Shown in pieces: positions 13,128 through 25,275 of a DNA stretch of 64,000 nucleotides. The position numbers and the translations under genes are program-made. The notes below the pieces were generated by a model. It saw nothing but the letters and a program-made list of their open reading frames with translations, was not told the DNA's origin and searched no databases. Within the stretch, counting starts at the first letter, position 1. The number at the start of each line of letters is the position of its first letter. This DNA comes from Colocasia esculenta. Taxonomy: Eukaryota > Streptophyta > Magnoliopsida > Alismatales > Araceae. The stretch lies in NCBI GenBank assembly GCA_014218235.1, contig CM024760.1, positions 143,173,245 to 143,237,244 on the forward strand, written 5' to 3'.

Positions 13128-13139
13128 TGGTATCAGAGT
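13128..13139 (+). promoter_or_regulatory. A primer-binding site
   Basis: TGGTATCAGAGT lies two bases after the LTR end. It matches the initiator tRNA-Met complement except for the final base (T for C). Confidence 0.85.
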
Positions 13140-13256
13140 GGGTTTACACTTGATCTGATCTGATCTGAGTAGTTTCTGAGTTTTCTGTGTTGCTTGTTTG
13201 CTTGCTTGTTTGTGTTTTTGCTGAGTGTTTCCTTCCTTGCACCATATGTTAATTAA

Positions 13257-14397
13257 ATGGATTCCAGAGGATTCATAGCTGAGGGCATTCCATAATAGGC
13301 CACCATTCTTTAATAGAACGGACTATTCTTATTGGAAAAATAGAATGCAAGTTTTTCTAAGAGCCCAAAATTATGAAATCGGAAGTAGTGGAGGTAGGTC
13401 CCTATGAAAACCAGGGAGAAGAAGAAACCTAGACTAGGGAACAATAAGAAGAGCTACATTGAATTATAGTGCCATGAACATGATTCAATGTGCTATTCAC
13501 CCCAAAGAGTACTCAAGAATCTCAATGTGCAAATCTGCCAAAGAGATGTGGGATAAACTTGAGTTACTCTATGAGGGAACATCTCAGGTAAAGAAACCAA
13601 GGCTAACATGCTTGTCTCTGAATATGAATTGTTCATGATGAAGTCTAATGAGATAATCTCTGAAATGTTTGCCAGGTTCATGATCATAGTCAATGGACTA
13701 AAGGCCTTAGGTAAGGACTATACTGATGCTGACCTGGTAAGAAAGATTCTACGTTCACTCTCTTCAATTTGGCACACAAAGGCCATTGTTATTGAAGATT
13801 CTCAAGATCTGTCCAAAATCTCTTTAGATGAATCAATAGGATCTTTAATGACATATGAAATCAACTTGAAAAGAAATGAAGAACACATAATCAAAACAAG
13901 CCAGTAGCATTAAAGGCCTCATCTAGTAACAAGGACAAAAGTCAGGATAAAACCAGTTCTGATGAGTCTGAGTCAAATGAGGATGAAATTGCCCTCATAA
14001 CCAGGCAATTCAGAAAATTCTTGAAATATAGAAAAGGAAAATTTTCTGGTAAAAAGAAATCAAAATCTTGGAAAACCAGCTAAGACAAAAAGATGAAGTA
14101 ATTGAAACATTCACAAATGGCAAAGATAATTTGGAGGCCTTGTTGGGAACAAATATGAAATCAATCTCTCATGGACTAGGGTTTGATAAACAAAAATCTA
14201 AGAAAGACAAATCCGGTGAAAAGAAGGATAAAGCACCACTAATCAAATTTGTAAAGGGCCCTAGTCTTGAAAATACAGAAGTCAAACAAAAATCAAGCAA
14301 AAAACAAAAAGTCCAAAAACTTAGAACAAAGACAAGGCAACCAGGTCGACACCTCCTGACAGGTCGACACCAGTCCACAAGAAGAAGGCTTCTGTGA
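13257..14397 (+). pseudogene. A gag remnant
   Basis: It starts at an ATG 118 bases after the PBS, at the same place as B gag. Small indels break the frame at once (for example GAGGGCATTCC where B has GAGGGCCATTCC). A readable piece at 13608-13907 holds the conserved gag core (MMKSNEIISEMFARFMI). After GGTAAAAAGAAAT (about 14060) the sequence jumps to AATCAAAATCTTGGAAAACC, removing about 0.6 kb that in B encodes the zinc-knuckle region and most of the coiled coil. The last piece (14068-14397) is lysine-rich and ends at a TGA inside a GTCGAC-repeat patch. Gag would form the virus-like particle; this one cannot. Confidence 0.85.
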
Positions 14398-15977
14398 CTG
14401 TAGTGTCGACACCAGTCAAAGAGAGGTCGACCTGCTCAACACCAACAAAGATAAACAACAAAATAAAAAATTCAAATAAAAATTTGAAAAATAAGAAAAA
14501 GTCAAAGGAAGTCATTCATGAAGAACCTTGGACCTCCAAGACAGCATATCAAGCTGATTGGACCAATTCTTGGAGCCAATGGTATAACAACCCATGTTGG
14601 TATCATCCTCAATTTTTCTATCCAAACTTTCTGATGTACCAACAAAATCCTTAGATTCCACCTCCTCATCTGAATTTTCAGGCTCAAATGAAAAACACCC
14701 CTCCTATCAAAAACAAAAACACTGGTGTTTTCATTCCTAAAGAAAAGAAGAAAGTGAAAAAGTCAGAGAACACCAATGTCATAAAACCAAAATAAAAAAT
14801 AAATCAAATTTGGGTGAGAAATGATTTGATAATGTTGTCCAAACTTTCTGATGGTTCCAACTCTGTTTGGGTATCAAAATCTTCTCTCCACTAATTGTTT
14901 TTGAAGGAAGGTCGTGCACCCAATTCAAATGTGTGGTTCCTTGACAGTGGGTGTTCACGACATATGACTGGAGATAGAGCCAAATTTTCTTTCCTACTAG
15001 AGAAGGAGAGAGGTTCAGTAACATTTGGAGGTAAAAATAAAGGAAAGATCATAGGATCTGGAAAGGTTGGTCAAACTTCCTCAAACTCTGTCGATAATGT
15101 TTTATTGGTTGATGGTCTAGATTACAACTTGCTCAGTATCAGCCAACTATGTGACAAAGGTCACAAAGTTGTGTTTGAATCTGATTTTTGTAAAATAATT
15201 GATTCATCAACTAATAAAATTAAATTTTTTGGAAAAAGGGAAAACAATGTTTATATGATCAACCTTAATAAAAACTTTTCTGAAAATCTCTGTTTTGTTG
15301 CAAATAAAGATGAAATTGCATGGACTTGGCACAAAAGACTTGGCCATGCAAGTTTCAGAACAATGAATAAATTGTTAAGGCTGAATTTGGTTAAGGGCCT
15401 TCCTGAATCTTTCTCTAACATTGAAAGTCAAGTTTGTGGGATCTGTGCCCAAGGGAAACAAACAAGGAAATCTTTTAAAACCTTCAATGAAGTACTCACA
15501 TCTAGGCCACTAGAACTACTTCACATGGACCTTTTTGGCCCAACAAGGGTTCTAAGTCTAAGTGGCAAGAGATATGGATTTGTAATCATTGATGATTTTA
15601 CTAGATTTACTTGGGTTATCTTTTTGTCCCACAAAAGTGATTCTTCCCTTGAGTTCAGGAATTTCTGTACCACTGCCTTAACACATTATTCATATAAAAT
15701 CAAAAATATCTTGACTGATCATGGGGGTGAATTTGAAAACCAATCTTTTTCTGATTTGTGTGCTGAATTTCATATATTCCACAAGTTTTCTTCACCAAGA
15801 ACTTCAGAACAAAATGGAGTTGTGGAAAGAAAGAATAGAACTCTTGTAGAAATGGCTAGATCCATGCTCTTAGAGAGTAAGTTGCCCAAATCCTTCTGGG
15901 TTGAAGCTGTAAACACAGCAAATCACATTCTAAATAGAGCCTTGATCAGACCAAAAATCAGAAAAAACCCCCTATGA
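14394..15977 (+). pseudogene. A pol: protease, GAG-pre-integrase and integrase
   Basis: The frame is one base back (-1) from gag. It has a TAG at 14652-14654 where B has TGG, and two TAA codons (14793-14795 and 14892-14894) that B also has. From 14895 a 360-codon stretch is open. The protease motif LDSGCSRHMTG has its catalytic Asp near 14943. The integrase zinc-binding HHCC follows (WHKRLGHAS with CGICAQGK), then the DDE core (HMDLFGP, LTDHGGEF, NGVVERKN). It ends at 15977 by a one-base insertion in an A-run relative to B. Integrase would insert cDNA into nuclear DNA. This copy preserves the HHCC finger that B has lost to a frameshift. Confidence 0.9.
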
Positions 15978-18046
15978 ATTATTGAAAATAAAAGCCAACT
16001 GTTTCTTATTTCAAAACCTTTGGGTGCAAATGTTATGTACACAATAATAATAAAGAAAATCTTGACAAGTTTGATGCTAAAAGTCAGGAAGGCATCTTCC
16101 TTGGCTATTCTGAAGTGTCAAGAGCTTTCAGAGTGTACATTTTGAAAAACAAAACTGTTGAAGAGTCTCCTCATATTATATTTGATGAAAATTCTTTTTC
16201 TACTAACACTTCTAAATCTTGTAGGGAAAAACAAGACAGTGAAGAGGATGACTTCATTGTGGACTCTTCACCAACTGTTGAGGAGCTTGAAGATTGTGGT
16301 GAGAACTTGAACAACAATTCACCATCTTCAAGTGGAACAGGTAACATTGCTCCAAATTTGAGTACCCCTCAATAGGTAACTACTGAACATCGAATCTTGA
16401 GAGATCACCCTTTGGATAATGTAGTTGGTAATTTACATGATAGAGTTAGGACTAGATCTTCATTCCTGCATGCTCTTGAAGAAGACCCACTAGCTCTAAT
16501 TTCCCAAGTTGAACCAAAATCAATTGATGAAGCTTTATCAAGTTCTGATTGGATTAATGCCATGCATGATGAACTTCATCAATTTGAAAGAAATCAAGTT
16601 TGGGAATTAGTACCTAGACCTAGTGACCAAACAGTCATTGGCACTAGATGGGTTTTCAGAAATAAATTGAATGAAAATGGTCAAGTCATAAGAAATAAAG
16701 CTAGGCTAGTTGCAAAGGGGTACAATCAAGAGTTTGGAATTGACTTAAAGAATCATATGCCCCTGTAGCTAGACTAGAAGCAGTTAGGATTTTCCTTGCT
16801 TTTGCATCCTCCATGAAGTTTAAAATCTATCAAATGGATGTTAAAAGTGTATTTCTCAATGGATATATAAAGGAAAATGTTTTTGTTGAACAACCTCCTG
16901 GATTTAAAAATGAAAATCATCCTAACCATGTTTTCAAGCTTAATAAGGCTCTCTATGGTCTTAAACAAGCTCCAAGAGCTTGGTATGACCGTTTGAGTTC
17001 CTTTTTGCTTGAAAAAGGATATTCTAGAGGTAATATTGATCAAACATTGTTCACAAAAACAATCAATAAAGAAATAATTGCAGTCCAAATTTATGTCGAT
17101 GACATAATATTTGGATCAACTAATAAAAGCCTGTGCAATGAATTTTCAAATCAAATGAAAATGAATTTAAATGAGTTTAATGGGAGATCTAAAGTTTTTC
17201 TTGGGATTGCAGGTCAACCAAACACATGAGGGAATCTTCATCAGTCAAACCAAATATGTCAAAGAACTTCTGAAAAGTTTTGACTTTCAGAACCTCAAGC
17301 ACTCCAACACACCAATTGCTATAAATGCTAAACTAGAAGAAGACTTAAATGGTAAGTCAGTAGACCCAAAGACCTACAGAGGTATGATTGGTTCTCTACT
17401 TTATCTTACAACTTCTAGACCTGATATTCAATTCAGTGTGTGTTTGTGTGCTAGATTTCAATCAAATCCTAAAGAAAGTCACATGCTAGCTGTTAAAAGA
17501 ATTTTTAAATATCTTGTTGGAACATGTGATTTAGGAATTTGGTATCCTGCTAATTGCAAGTTAAATTTGATTGCCTATTGTGATGCTGATTATGCTGGTT
17601 GTAAATTAGATAGAAAAAACACAAGTGGCTTGTGTTTGTACCTAGGTGGGTGCCTAATCTCTTGGGCTTCTAAGAAGCAACATTCAGTTGCTCTGTCAAC
17701 TGCAAAGGCTGAGTATGTTGCTGCTGGTAGGTGTGGAACCCAAATTCTTGGGGTGAAACATCAACTTCTTGATTACAACCAAGAGTTAGGTTGTGTTCCC
17801 ATCCTTTATGATAACACAAGTGCAATAAATCTGTCTAAAAATCCCATTCAGCATTCCAGAACCAAGCATATTGAAATTAGGCATCATTTCTTGAGAGATG
17901 AGGTAGCAAAGAAATCATTTGAACTCCACTTTATAGAAACTGAAAAGCAAATTGCTGACATCTTCACAAAACCCCTTCCTGACAGTAGATTCTCATCCTT
18001 AAGGAGAGAACTTGGTCTTTGTAAATGTCCATTAGGATTGGGTTGA
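15978..18046 (+). pseudogene. A pol: integrase tail, RT and RNase H
   Basis: This is readable in pieces: 16115-16375 (integrase tail, ended by TAG where B has CAG), 16397-16768 (RT fingers), 16813-17229 (RT palm, YVDDIIFGS) and 17171-18046 (RT thumb plus RNase H). Frames change near 16745 and 17190 by short indels relative to B. The RNase H has YCDADYAG and the HSRTKHIEIRHHFLRD tail, but the conserved STAEAEY motif reads STAKAEY, a change at or next to a catalytic acid. Copia order (integrase before RT) is clear. It is inactive because of multiple breaks. Confidence 0.9.
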
Positions 18047-19739
18047 GTGTTAGGCATACTCTGAGGGGAGTTCTTTGCATCATCATATTCATTTGCTTCC
18101 TTGATTCACATTGATCATATCTCTCTCTATTTCACTTCTATTCCTTTTGACAATGAACTCTTCAACTCACATTGTGTTGAACTTCTTGGTATATCAAATG
18201 ATGATTTGAAGAAGGACAAGTTCTGCTTGTCTGGACACTTTCACTATGCGAGAGTATGTGTCTCCGCCAAGTACCAAGAAATGAAAATGCAATTAGTGAG
18301 GGGGAGCTTTTATTGTTTAAAGAGAATCTTTCCTGATTTCAAAAACTTGCATATCTCTATTCTGATGAAAAGTGGTTGAAATCCTCATCTCAGGGGGAGC
18401 TAGAAAATTCAAGTCATATCTTTTGAAAAATTCACAACTTTTCTTGCATTACATCAATTTCCTTGCATGATGTCCTCATTCAGGTGTCTAGAGTCTCAAA
18501 ATGATCCATTGAGTGATCTACTACATTCATTTGTCAACTCTCACCTATATTCTTCAAAACTATAGAAATTCAAATTTCTTTCTAAGACTGAAGGATAATG
18601 TGTGTTTGATCTTAAACATGTTTTTGTTTGCAATTGATGTTGGATATAGATGATATCTTTTTGTCAAAAACTCTCCAAAATCTATCAATTCAACAGAGCA
18701 ATGGCACATGTGCTGAGAAGACTACACACCTTCACAATGAATGAAGTGCCATGTATGTCATGAGGCACTAATGCTATCTCTGTTCAAAGGGGATTAAAAA
18801 TTAAAAATCAATGCAAAACAAAATAAATATGCCCAATTTTTGATGATGACTGAGTAACTGGAAATATTGGCGTCTAAAAAACATATATTTTTATGTCAAA
18901 AGGTCATCATTTACCCCTTTGAGACTTGATAATGGATAAATCTTCAGTATCCAAGGACTATAGTGTGTAAAAAGCATTAGTTCTTGAGTGAACAAGATAT
19001 ATCTCATTTGATAGTTTGTTTCAAAAATATATATATATGTCATTGGAGAATTTGTTTTAAAGAATTATTCTTATCCATCATCAAGTTGTTCTTAAAAAAA
19101 AATTTGTTTACTGTCAACACACTTGTTTTCAGTCTAAAAGATTTTTTATTTTCTTTGGAATTGAAGAATATGGTAGTGTGTAGTTGATTGTTAAATGTTT
19201 TATATCCCTCAAATTATCATTTTAATGACTCAAGTCACTGAATGCTCATATCCTGTTGGATATTGTGTAAAACTTGAATTGTGTTGAATTTTTGCAAAAT
19301 TTAACAAATGAATTTTTTAGTCTCTTAAATATCCTTGAAATGATTATTCCACCCATTGATTATCATTATAAAGATGTCCCAAAAGTCACATAATTTTTCC
19401 ATACTCAAATCCAAAATTTTTCATCAGGCCAGGTCGACACTACTCCTTCTAGTGTCGACACACTTTGACTCAGGTCGACACTCACCTCTTCTAGTGTCGA
19501 CACTGACCCCCTGCCAGATTCTTTTTCACCGTGGGCACCGGTTAAGGCTTTGATGTACCTGCGGGGTAACACACCTTAAAAAAACCCCTTTTCTTCTCCA
19601 GGTTGACCCGATGGTCTGTTTCTTCCTGAATTCCAGCAGGATTTTCGAATCTATCTCCACCTCTACCCTTCTCCATCCCTTCCCTGTTCCTCTTCTCTCA
19701 TTCCTCTCTCTCCATCATCCCCGATTCCACTCTGCTTCC
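18047..19739 (+). other. A spacer between pol and envelope-like ORF
   Basis: This is 1.7 kb of AT-rich DNA collinear with 46176-47875 of B. It contains PPT-like G-tracts at about 18061, 18300 and 18394, a four-copy GTCGAC inverted-repeat block at 19431-19506, and a strong acceptor-like tract ending CAG at 19601. The small ORF 18101-18379 is conserved in B (46231-46512), but with no known motif I do not call it a gene. Confidence 0.6.
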
Positions 19740-21726
19740 ATGGCACCCAAGCAGCTTCCTCGCCGTGGAGCAAAGTCTAGGGCTTCGACAAGGCCAAATC
19801 CGGCGGATGAGATTCCTCCCACTGAGAGGAGAACCAAGCGTCGCCATGATCCTGCAGAGCAGCCAGGATCTTCATCTGCTAAGAGAGGTAGGCATCCTCC
19901 TCTGGTCGAGGTCAAGGGTCTATGTACCCAAGGAGGAAAACCCTGGACTCTTCTCCTGAAATTTCTGAGAAGTCCTCATCCTCATCATCTTCCTCTTCCT
20001 CAGAGTCCTCCCAGCCTACTAGGAGACCCCCTTCCAAACCCCTAAGTGCCGGGAAGACTATCCTGAAACCCAAGCAGTGGATTTGGATGACAGTGAACTC
20101 ATTGCTGCATTTCCTGAAGTCTTGAACTTCTTCAAATTCTAGTCTTGGCAGTCTTTCATATCAGATTTTCGTATCATTTACCCTAGACTTGTCCAAGAAT
20201 TATATCAGAATTTGGAATGCACAGAAGAAGGGTACAAGTCAAAGGTCAAGGGAATTATCATAGACATGCCAACAGACCTAGCAGCCACAATCTTCAAGAT
20301 CCCAGATGAAGGTGAAGACTACCACAACTTTGAATTCAACCTTCATGAAGCCTACACCATAATGACTGGTTTGCTTGCAGATGAGTCTGATACTAAGCAA
20401 ACCCATGTCACAAAATTCAATACCAACACCTTTCCCCCTGTGTTGAGGCTTACTCATTACATGCTCACTACCATCATCACACCTCAAGGTGGTGGGAGAG
20501 ATAGGCTTACTGATATTCAAAGGTTTGTGCTGTATTGTATGAGCAAGGACATAAAGATAAATCTCTATGTCATCATGTACCAGATTATCTCTGAGACCAC
20601 TAGGGCAGACTTGCATAGATCCCTTCCATATGCAGCCCATCTCACTCAATTATTCAAACACTTTGGTGTGTCTTTAGAGAATGAAAAATCTGAGAAGATT
20701 CCTAAGTCCAACATCTATTGCTTTAAGCATGTTCAGAAATTCATGGGCTTTAGGATTGTTGGTGATCAGGTAAGGAGAGGGCCAGCTGCAGTAGAGGCCC
20801 CTGTGGCTCAAGAGGATCAGCCTCCAGTTCAAGAGGAACAACCTCCAGTTCCAGAGGAACAGCCTCTAGCTCCAGAGGATCAGCCTCAAGTTCATGAGGA
20901 CCAGCCTCCTATAAATGAGGATCAGCCTCATGTGGCAGATGATGTTGAGGAACCTTTCATTGCCCCTCACTCTCCTCAACCTCAGCCCTCCTCCTCCATG
21001 AACCTTGAACCTGAAATCCCATCATTTTCTCCACCACCTCCAGTTCAAGCATCCTCTTCCTTTGGTGGACCTTCTGTTCCACCAGAGTTGTACACATTCC
21101 TAAATGACAAGTTTGATGCCTTGAACACCTCTATTCAATCCATGTCAGAAAACTTTGAATTGAGGATTCAAAGGTTGGAGAACTCAGTGTCTGCCAGGTT
21201 TATTGAACAGAAGGTAGCCTCAGACCATGCCACCCAGAGATTCAACAGACTGATTGGCACTTTGGCAGATGCCTCTGTTGAACTGAAAGAGCATCAAAAA
21301 GAGTTGGAAATAGTCCTTCAGGGAATTTTGGCAAATTCCCAAGCTGATGTCTTCAACACAAAGGAGACACTTTCTCAGATAAGCAAGACAAGATTATCTT
21401 TTGCTCACCTAGTGGATGATCTGGAGAGTATGAAGAATCTCTCTGCTCACATAGATGAAGAGATGTCTGCACTCAAGAAAGAATTCAAAGTATTGAATAG
21501 GCCTGGTTGGTCAGCTGGATCTTCATCTTCATCACAGCCAATGTCAAAGGAATTCACTGCAATTCAAGCTGCAATGTCAGAAAACTCAGAGAGAATGGAG
21601 CATCTTCTGCACACAAGACTCTCAACTATCCAAGCTCAGATAGAGTTTAGTCTAACTTCAATGGAAAAGAGGCTAACGGATATTGAGACTATTTTGTTAC
21701 CCATTCCTCCTCCTCATCCCCAATAA
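19740..21726 (+). pseudogene. A envelope-like ORF (broken)
   Basis: It starts at the MAPKQLPRRGAKS methionine, equivalent to B 47876. A frame change near 19900 and a TAG at 20143 (CAG in B, within FKFQSW) break it; 20212-21726 is then open for 504 codons. Visible in order are a basic serine-rich N-terminus, a globular region resembling the plant 'putative transposon protein' domain of SIRE-type envelope-like proteins, a run of six seven-residue E-D/E-Q-P repeats (20806-20931), then a long coiled-coil region ending in a proline-rich tail. There is no signal peptide and no hydrophobic membrane segment, so the envelope label rests only on position. Confidence 0.75.
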
Positions 21727-22080
21727 TGTAATTCCTTTGATAATGTCAAAGGGGGAGAAGTTTGTTTGAAATTGTAATGTTCACATCTTGAATGAAATGA
21801 AATGAATAGAAATTTATGTGCCTATTTTTGTGCCATAAATGTGATTGCAAATCTTTTGAATGAATGTGAATGTAATGAATGCTTGTCAAGATGCTTGACC
21901 TTTGTGTGGAAATAACTTATTTCTAGTAACATTGTGTCTATCATGTGTATAAATTTCATTGTCACTAAAAATTGTTCAAAGGTCCTTGACAAGTATAAAT
22001 AAAAGAAAATGAAAATGATTAAAATCACATTTCATGGAAAATTTCCAATTCCAAATGAACTTAATGTTGCCATCATCAAA

Positions 22081-22091
22081 AAGGGGGAGAT
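22081..22091 (+). promoter_or_regulatory. A polypurine tract
   Basis: AAGGGGGAGAT abuts the 3' LTR start TGTTGGG at 22092. This is the plus-strand primer for cDNA synthesis. Confidence 0.9.
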
Positions 22092-23817
22092 TGTTGGGTT
22101 GAGTGTGAATATAATTCATTTCTCCTCATATTTTGATGATGACAAGTTGTGATTTTAATGCATAACCATTGAAACATGCAAAATACATCACATGAAATTA
22201 CAATATTCAAAAAGCATGTTTCCAAGCACATTTATCATTGATATTCATGATAATATATTTAACTAATGATTTATGTGTTTATTTTCTCAGGGACAAATAC
22301 TTTCTACAAAGGTAGTGTCGACACAACCATCAGTGGTGTCGACACAATGGTTCAGAACAAAGGCAGAAATGTGAAGAAAAGTCCATCTCAGGTCGACACT
22401 AGTCCAGAGCAGGTCGACACTAGAGAGCCTTCCCAGAAGGCCTGTTGTTCAGATAGCCAAAGCAGGTCGACACCAAATGCAGGCAGGTCGACACTAGATG
22501 GCTCTCCCAGAAGGCCTATTTTTCAGACGGCCAAAGCAGGTCGACACGAGATGAGATCAGGTCGACACTAGAGAGCCTTCCCAGAAGGGCTGTTTTGCTG
22601 TCTGGGACATGAGGTCGACACTGAATCATCTTAGGTCGACACTAGAGACATCTCCCAGGGATTTGATTTGCCAGTCTGGGAGAGTGTGTCGACACACCTC
22701 ATGGGCAGGTCGACACACTCCGGAATCTCTGTGACTTAAACTTCCTCTTGGACACGTGGCACCCTAGGGAGAAGGTGGATCAACATTGGATCTAGTGCCC
22801 ACATACCCCAAGGGTATCTTTCGGATATTTAGGGTATAAATACCCTCCTAATGGGCACCCTTCCATAAGAGAACCTTCTAAGAGCCTCCAGAACCTGGTT
22901 GTGGCGGCAAGAGAGTCTCTCCTCCCTGTTTTGCTCCCTCCTGTGCTTCCACACCACAATTCACCCTTCTCCAAGCACAAGGATCGAGGATTGATCAACA
23001 TGAAGCACTAGGATCAACTTCAAGGGAGCAGATCAAGTAGAAGCCAGCAATTGTGAAGCATTCAAGGAAGATCCCAAGATCAAAGTTGCAGAGCATCGCC
23101 CAAGGGACTTCAAGTGATCAAGATCCATCCAATTCTGCTTCTACAAGGGAGTTTTTTTGAAGAACAAGAACTGTCAACTTCATGTCTTCAGTCTTTCTTG
23201 TTTCTTCTTGGCTATTCTAGAAATTGTGCATAATCGATTGCATCAATTTCTTGAATTGGCCTTAATAGATCAGATCATTGCTAGAGGATCTGGATCTTGT
23301 TGTTTCTGTTCTAGCAAGTGATTGTGAGCATCTGTGCTCAGGGTTTTGAGTCGTCGTACTCAAGTTGTGTGGTTGAGCAGTCTTGCTCAGAGTCTAGACT
23401 AGTCTTGCTCTAGGTAGTGTGTGAGTTATCTAACTCAGTTGTGGAGTTGTCAGGCTCCAGTGTGGGTTGTGTTACCCAGGTTGTTAATGGATCCTCACTC
23501 TGTGTGATGGGTGGATGTAGGAGTCACGTGGTGTGATTTCCGAACCACCTAAAAATCTCTGTGCATTTGTCTGTTTGTGGTTTGAATTCACTCTTCGTTA
23601 GATGAATGCATAGGATCGTTTAAATCTATCTAATCAACCTATTTACCACTCAAATTGCTTAACTCACTTAATCTCTTTTCAGATCTGTGAAATTTGCTTT
23701 CAATCTAACTCTGATTCAAATGTTTTTCAAAATTGGTTTAGCTTCCGCATTAGTTGGCATAGATCTATTCAACCCCCCCCCTTCTAGATCTTGTCCACAC
23801 CTTTTATCGATCCTTCA
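22092..23817 (+). repeat. A 3' LTR (complete)
   Basis: This 1.73-kb LTR runs TGTTGGG...CCTTCA. It carries twelve GTCGAC-core words at about 22315-22715, an ABRE-type G-box ACACGTGGC at 22752-22760, TATAAATA at 22835-22842, and the stem-loop ladder at 23325-23510, whose last stem is decayed. It abuts T-LTR sequence at 23818. Confidence 0.9.
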
Positions 23818-24467
23818 GAAGAACCATGCTATACGTTAGGTGTATGAAATGTGTACATGTGTATGATGTAATGCTCATGATTTAGAATAGAAATATGATA
23901 GACTAAAGCATGCTCATGTGAATATAATACGTATTGCTAGTTAAGAGTAAGGAGCATGAGTACCTTCGTGATTTGATGATAGTGTGCATCTCTTTAATGT
24001 TAATGCCTTATTGTGAGTGTGACATGTTTAAGTTTAAGACTTTGGTTTGCTTGCTGAGTCTTTGGACTCACCCTTGCTTCGGCGTACAGGTTGACAGGTA
24101 TCATGCACCAGAAGGAAGCTTAGTGAGGAGCGCCAATTAGAAGACTGTTTTGTGGAGCTGCGACTAGTTGTAATTTTCTTTTTCTCAGAGTATGAAAAGA
24201 ATTATTGTATGGAAAATATTTGGACAATGTAGTTCTTTTATCTGGTAGTAATGTGGACATTGTCTTTCTATTTCGCTATTTAGATTGTGGAATGTGTGTT
24301 GGTGATGGGTTAAAAGTTGAGTTATTTATTTTATTCCGCTGTACTCTATTGCTATCCAAGTACATATCAACCTATCGACTAGTGTTGGGTACATATCCCA
24401 CTGTGACGACACCCTTTATACCGATGGAGATTGGTATAATCGTACCGGTATGAAGAGGGTCGTTACA
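23818..24467 (+). repeat. T 5' LTR remnant (last 650 bp)
   Basis: It is collinear with 28863-29512 and 11022-11677 and ends GGGTCGTTACA. The upstream part was cut off by the insertion of A and the later rearrangement. Confidence 0.9.
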
Positions 24468-24472
24468 GAGAT

Positions 24473-24484
24473 TGGTATCAGAGC
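24473..24484 (+). promoter_or_regulatory. T primer-binding site
   Basis: TGGTATCAGAGC starts five bases after the LTR end. It is the initiator tRNA-Met complement. Confidence 0.95.
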
Positions 24485-24648
24485 ACCCAAGGTTGAGACT
24501 GTACATGGATAGACCATCACCGTCACAATATTGCAAAATCTTCATAGGGAATTGTCCATATACTTACTAATAATAGATGGAAGATAGTAAGGAGAATAGT
24601 TAGAATATAGTAACCTAGGTTCTAACTGAGTTACTTATTTTGCAGACC

Positions 24649-25275
24649 ATGACTGGACGTGGTAGACATAGTGCTCAGTCTAGGAGGTATGAGCAAAATC
24701 GCAAGTTGAAGAATTTCATGAAAGGACTTAAACCCTCAGTGAAAGCTAAGCTTCTGGAGCTTGATTCAAATACCTTGGAAGAAATTCTAGGAGTGGCAAC
24801 CAAGCAAGAAAGTATAGAGGGACCTCTCCAAGAGGGGGAGGCAACCCCAAAGGAGGTTGTGGCCAAGCCATTCCAAAGGCAAGATAAGAAGAAGGAGAAA
24901 CTCGTGGACAGTCAGCAATCGACTGTGACCTCAATTAGCGAGAAACCCGAGTGCATCCAGTGCGGGAAGCGTCATGGCGGGAACGCATGTTGGAGAAAGG
25001 AAGGAAGATGTCTTAAATGCGGCAGCAAGGAGCATCGGCTTAAGGAGTGTCCGAATCTGGAGACAAAGTTTGCTCCACGAGGTGCTTCATCGACGGCAAA
25101 AAAGGAGCAAGGAGTAGCTGGTGATGACCTCGGCGACGTCACCATAGGTACTCGATGCGATCTTCGAGGACGAAGATCTTTTTCAATAGGGGGAGAGTGT
25201 TATGCCCTAAAATTTTATTCATTTATAGTTTGTGCATGTGCATTTGATTGTTGCAAGTATGGTAGGTGTATTTAG
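24649..25275 (+). CDS. Miniature gag of element T (internally deleted, runs into LTR)
   Basis: The ATG at 24649 begins MTGRGRHSAQSRR, a short arginine-rich start. It then jumps into a gag C-terminal region (NFMKGLKPSVKAKLLEL), so the central capsid domain is missing. Two zinc-knuckle-like clusters follow (CIQCGKRHGGNAC and CLKCGSKEHRLKECPN), the nucleic-acid-binding part of gypsy gag. The rest of the frame is read through the former pol 3' end and PPT into the LTR, stopping at 25275, so its last 40 or so residues are probably accidental. All pol domains are deleted. The sequence before the ATG (TTACTTATTTTGCAG) looks like an intron acceptor. At most it could make an RNA-binding mini-gag; expression is unknown. 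Confidence 0.65.
   Translation: MTGRGRHSAQSRRYEQNRKLKNFMKGLKPSVKAKLLELDSNTLEEILGVATKQESIEGPLQEGEATPKEVVAKPFQRQDKKKEKLVDSQQSTVTSISEKPECIQCGKRHGGNACWRKEGRCLKCGSKEHRLKECPNLETKFAPRGASSTAKKEQGVAGDDLGDVTIGTRCDLRGRRSFSIGGECYALKFYSFIVCACAFDCCKYGRCI
25187..25197 (+). promoter_or_regulatory. T polypurine tract
   Basis: ATAGGGGGAGAG lies immediately before the LTR start TGTTATG at 25198. Confidence 0.85.

Larger units (their letters stand above)
11971..23817 (+). mobile_element. Copia retrotransposon A (SIRE-like), 5'-truncated
   Basis: The order is truncated 5' LTR, PBS, gag remnant, pol, spacer, envelope-like ORF, PPT and complete 3' LTR, collinear with B. The 3' LTR ends at 23817 against T-LTR sequence (ACCATGCTATACG, as at 11023 and 28866), so A originally entered a T LTR. 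The left junction is with R LTR sequence and lacks about 600 bp of LTR, so no TSD can be read. Coding regions carry frameshifts, internal deletions and CAG-to-TAG stops. Confidence 0.9.

Noticed and set aside
18101..18379. 92-codon ORF after A pol, also in B (46231-46512)
   Set aside because: Conserved in two copies of the same family but with no motif and only weak start context; conservation follows from shared descent.
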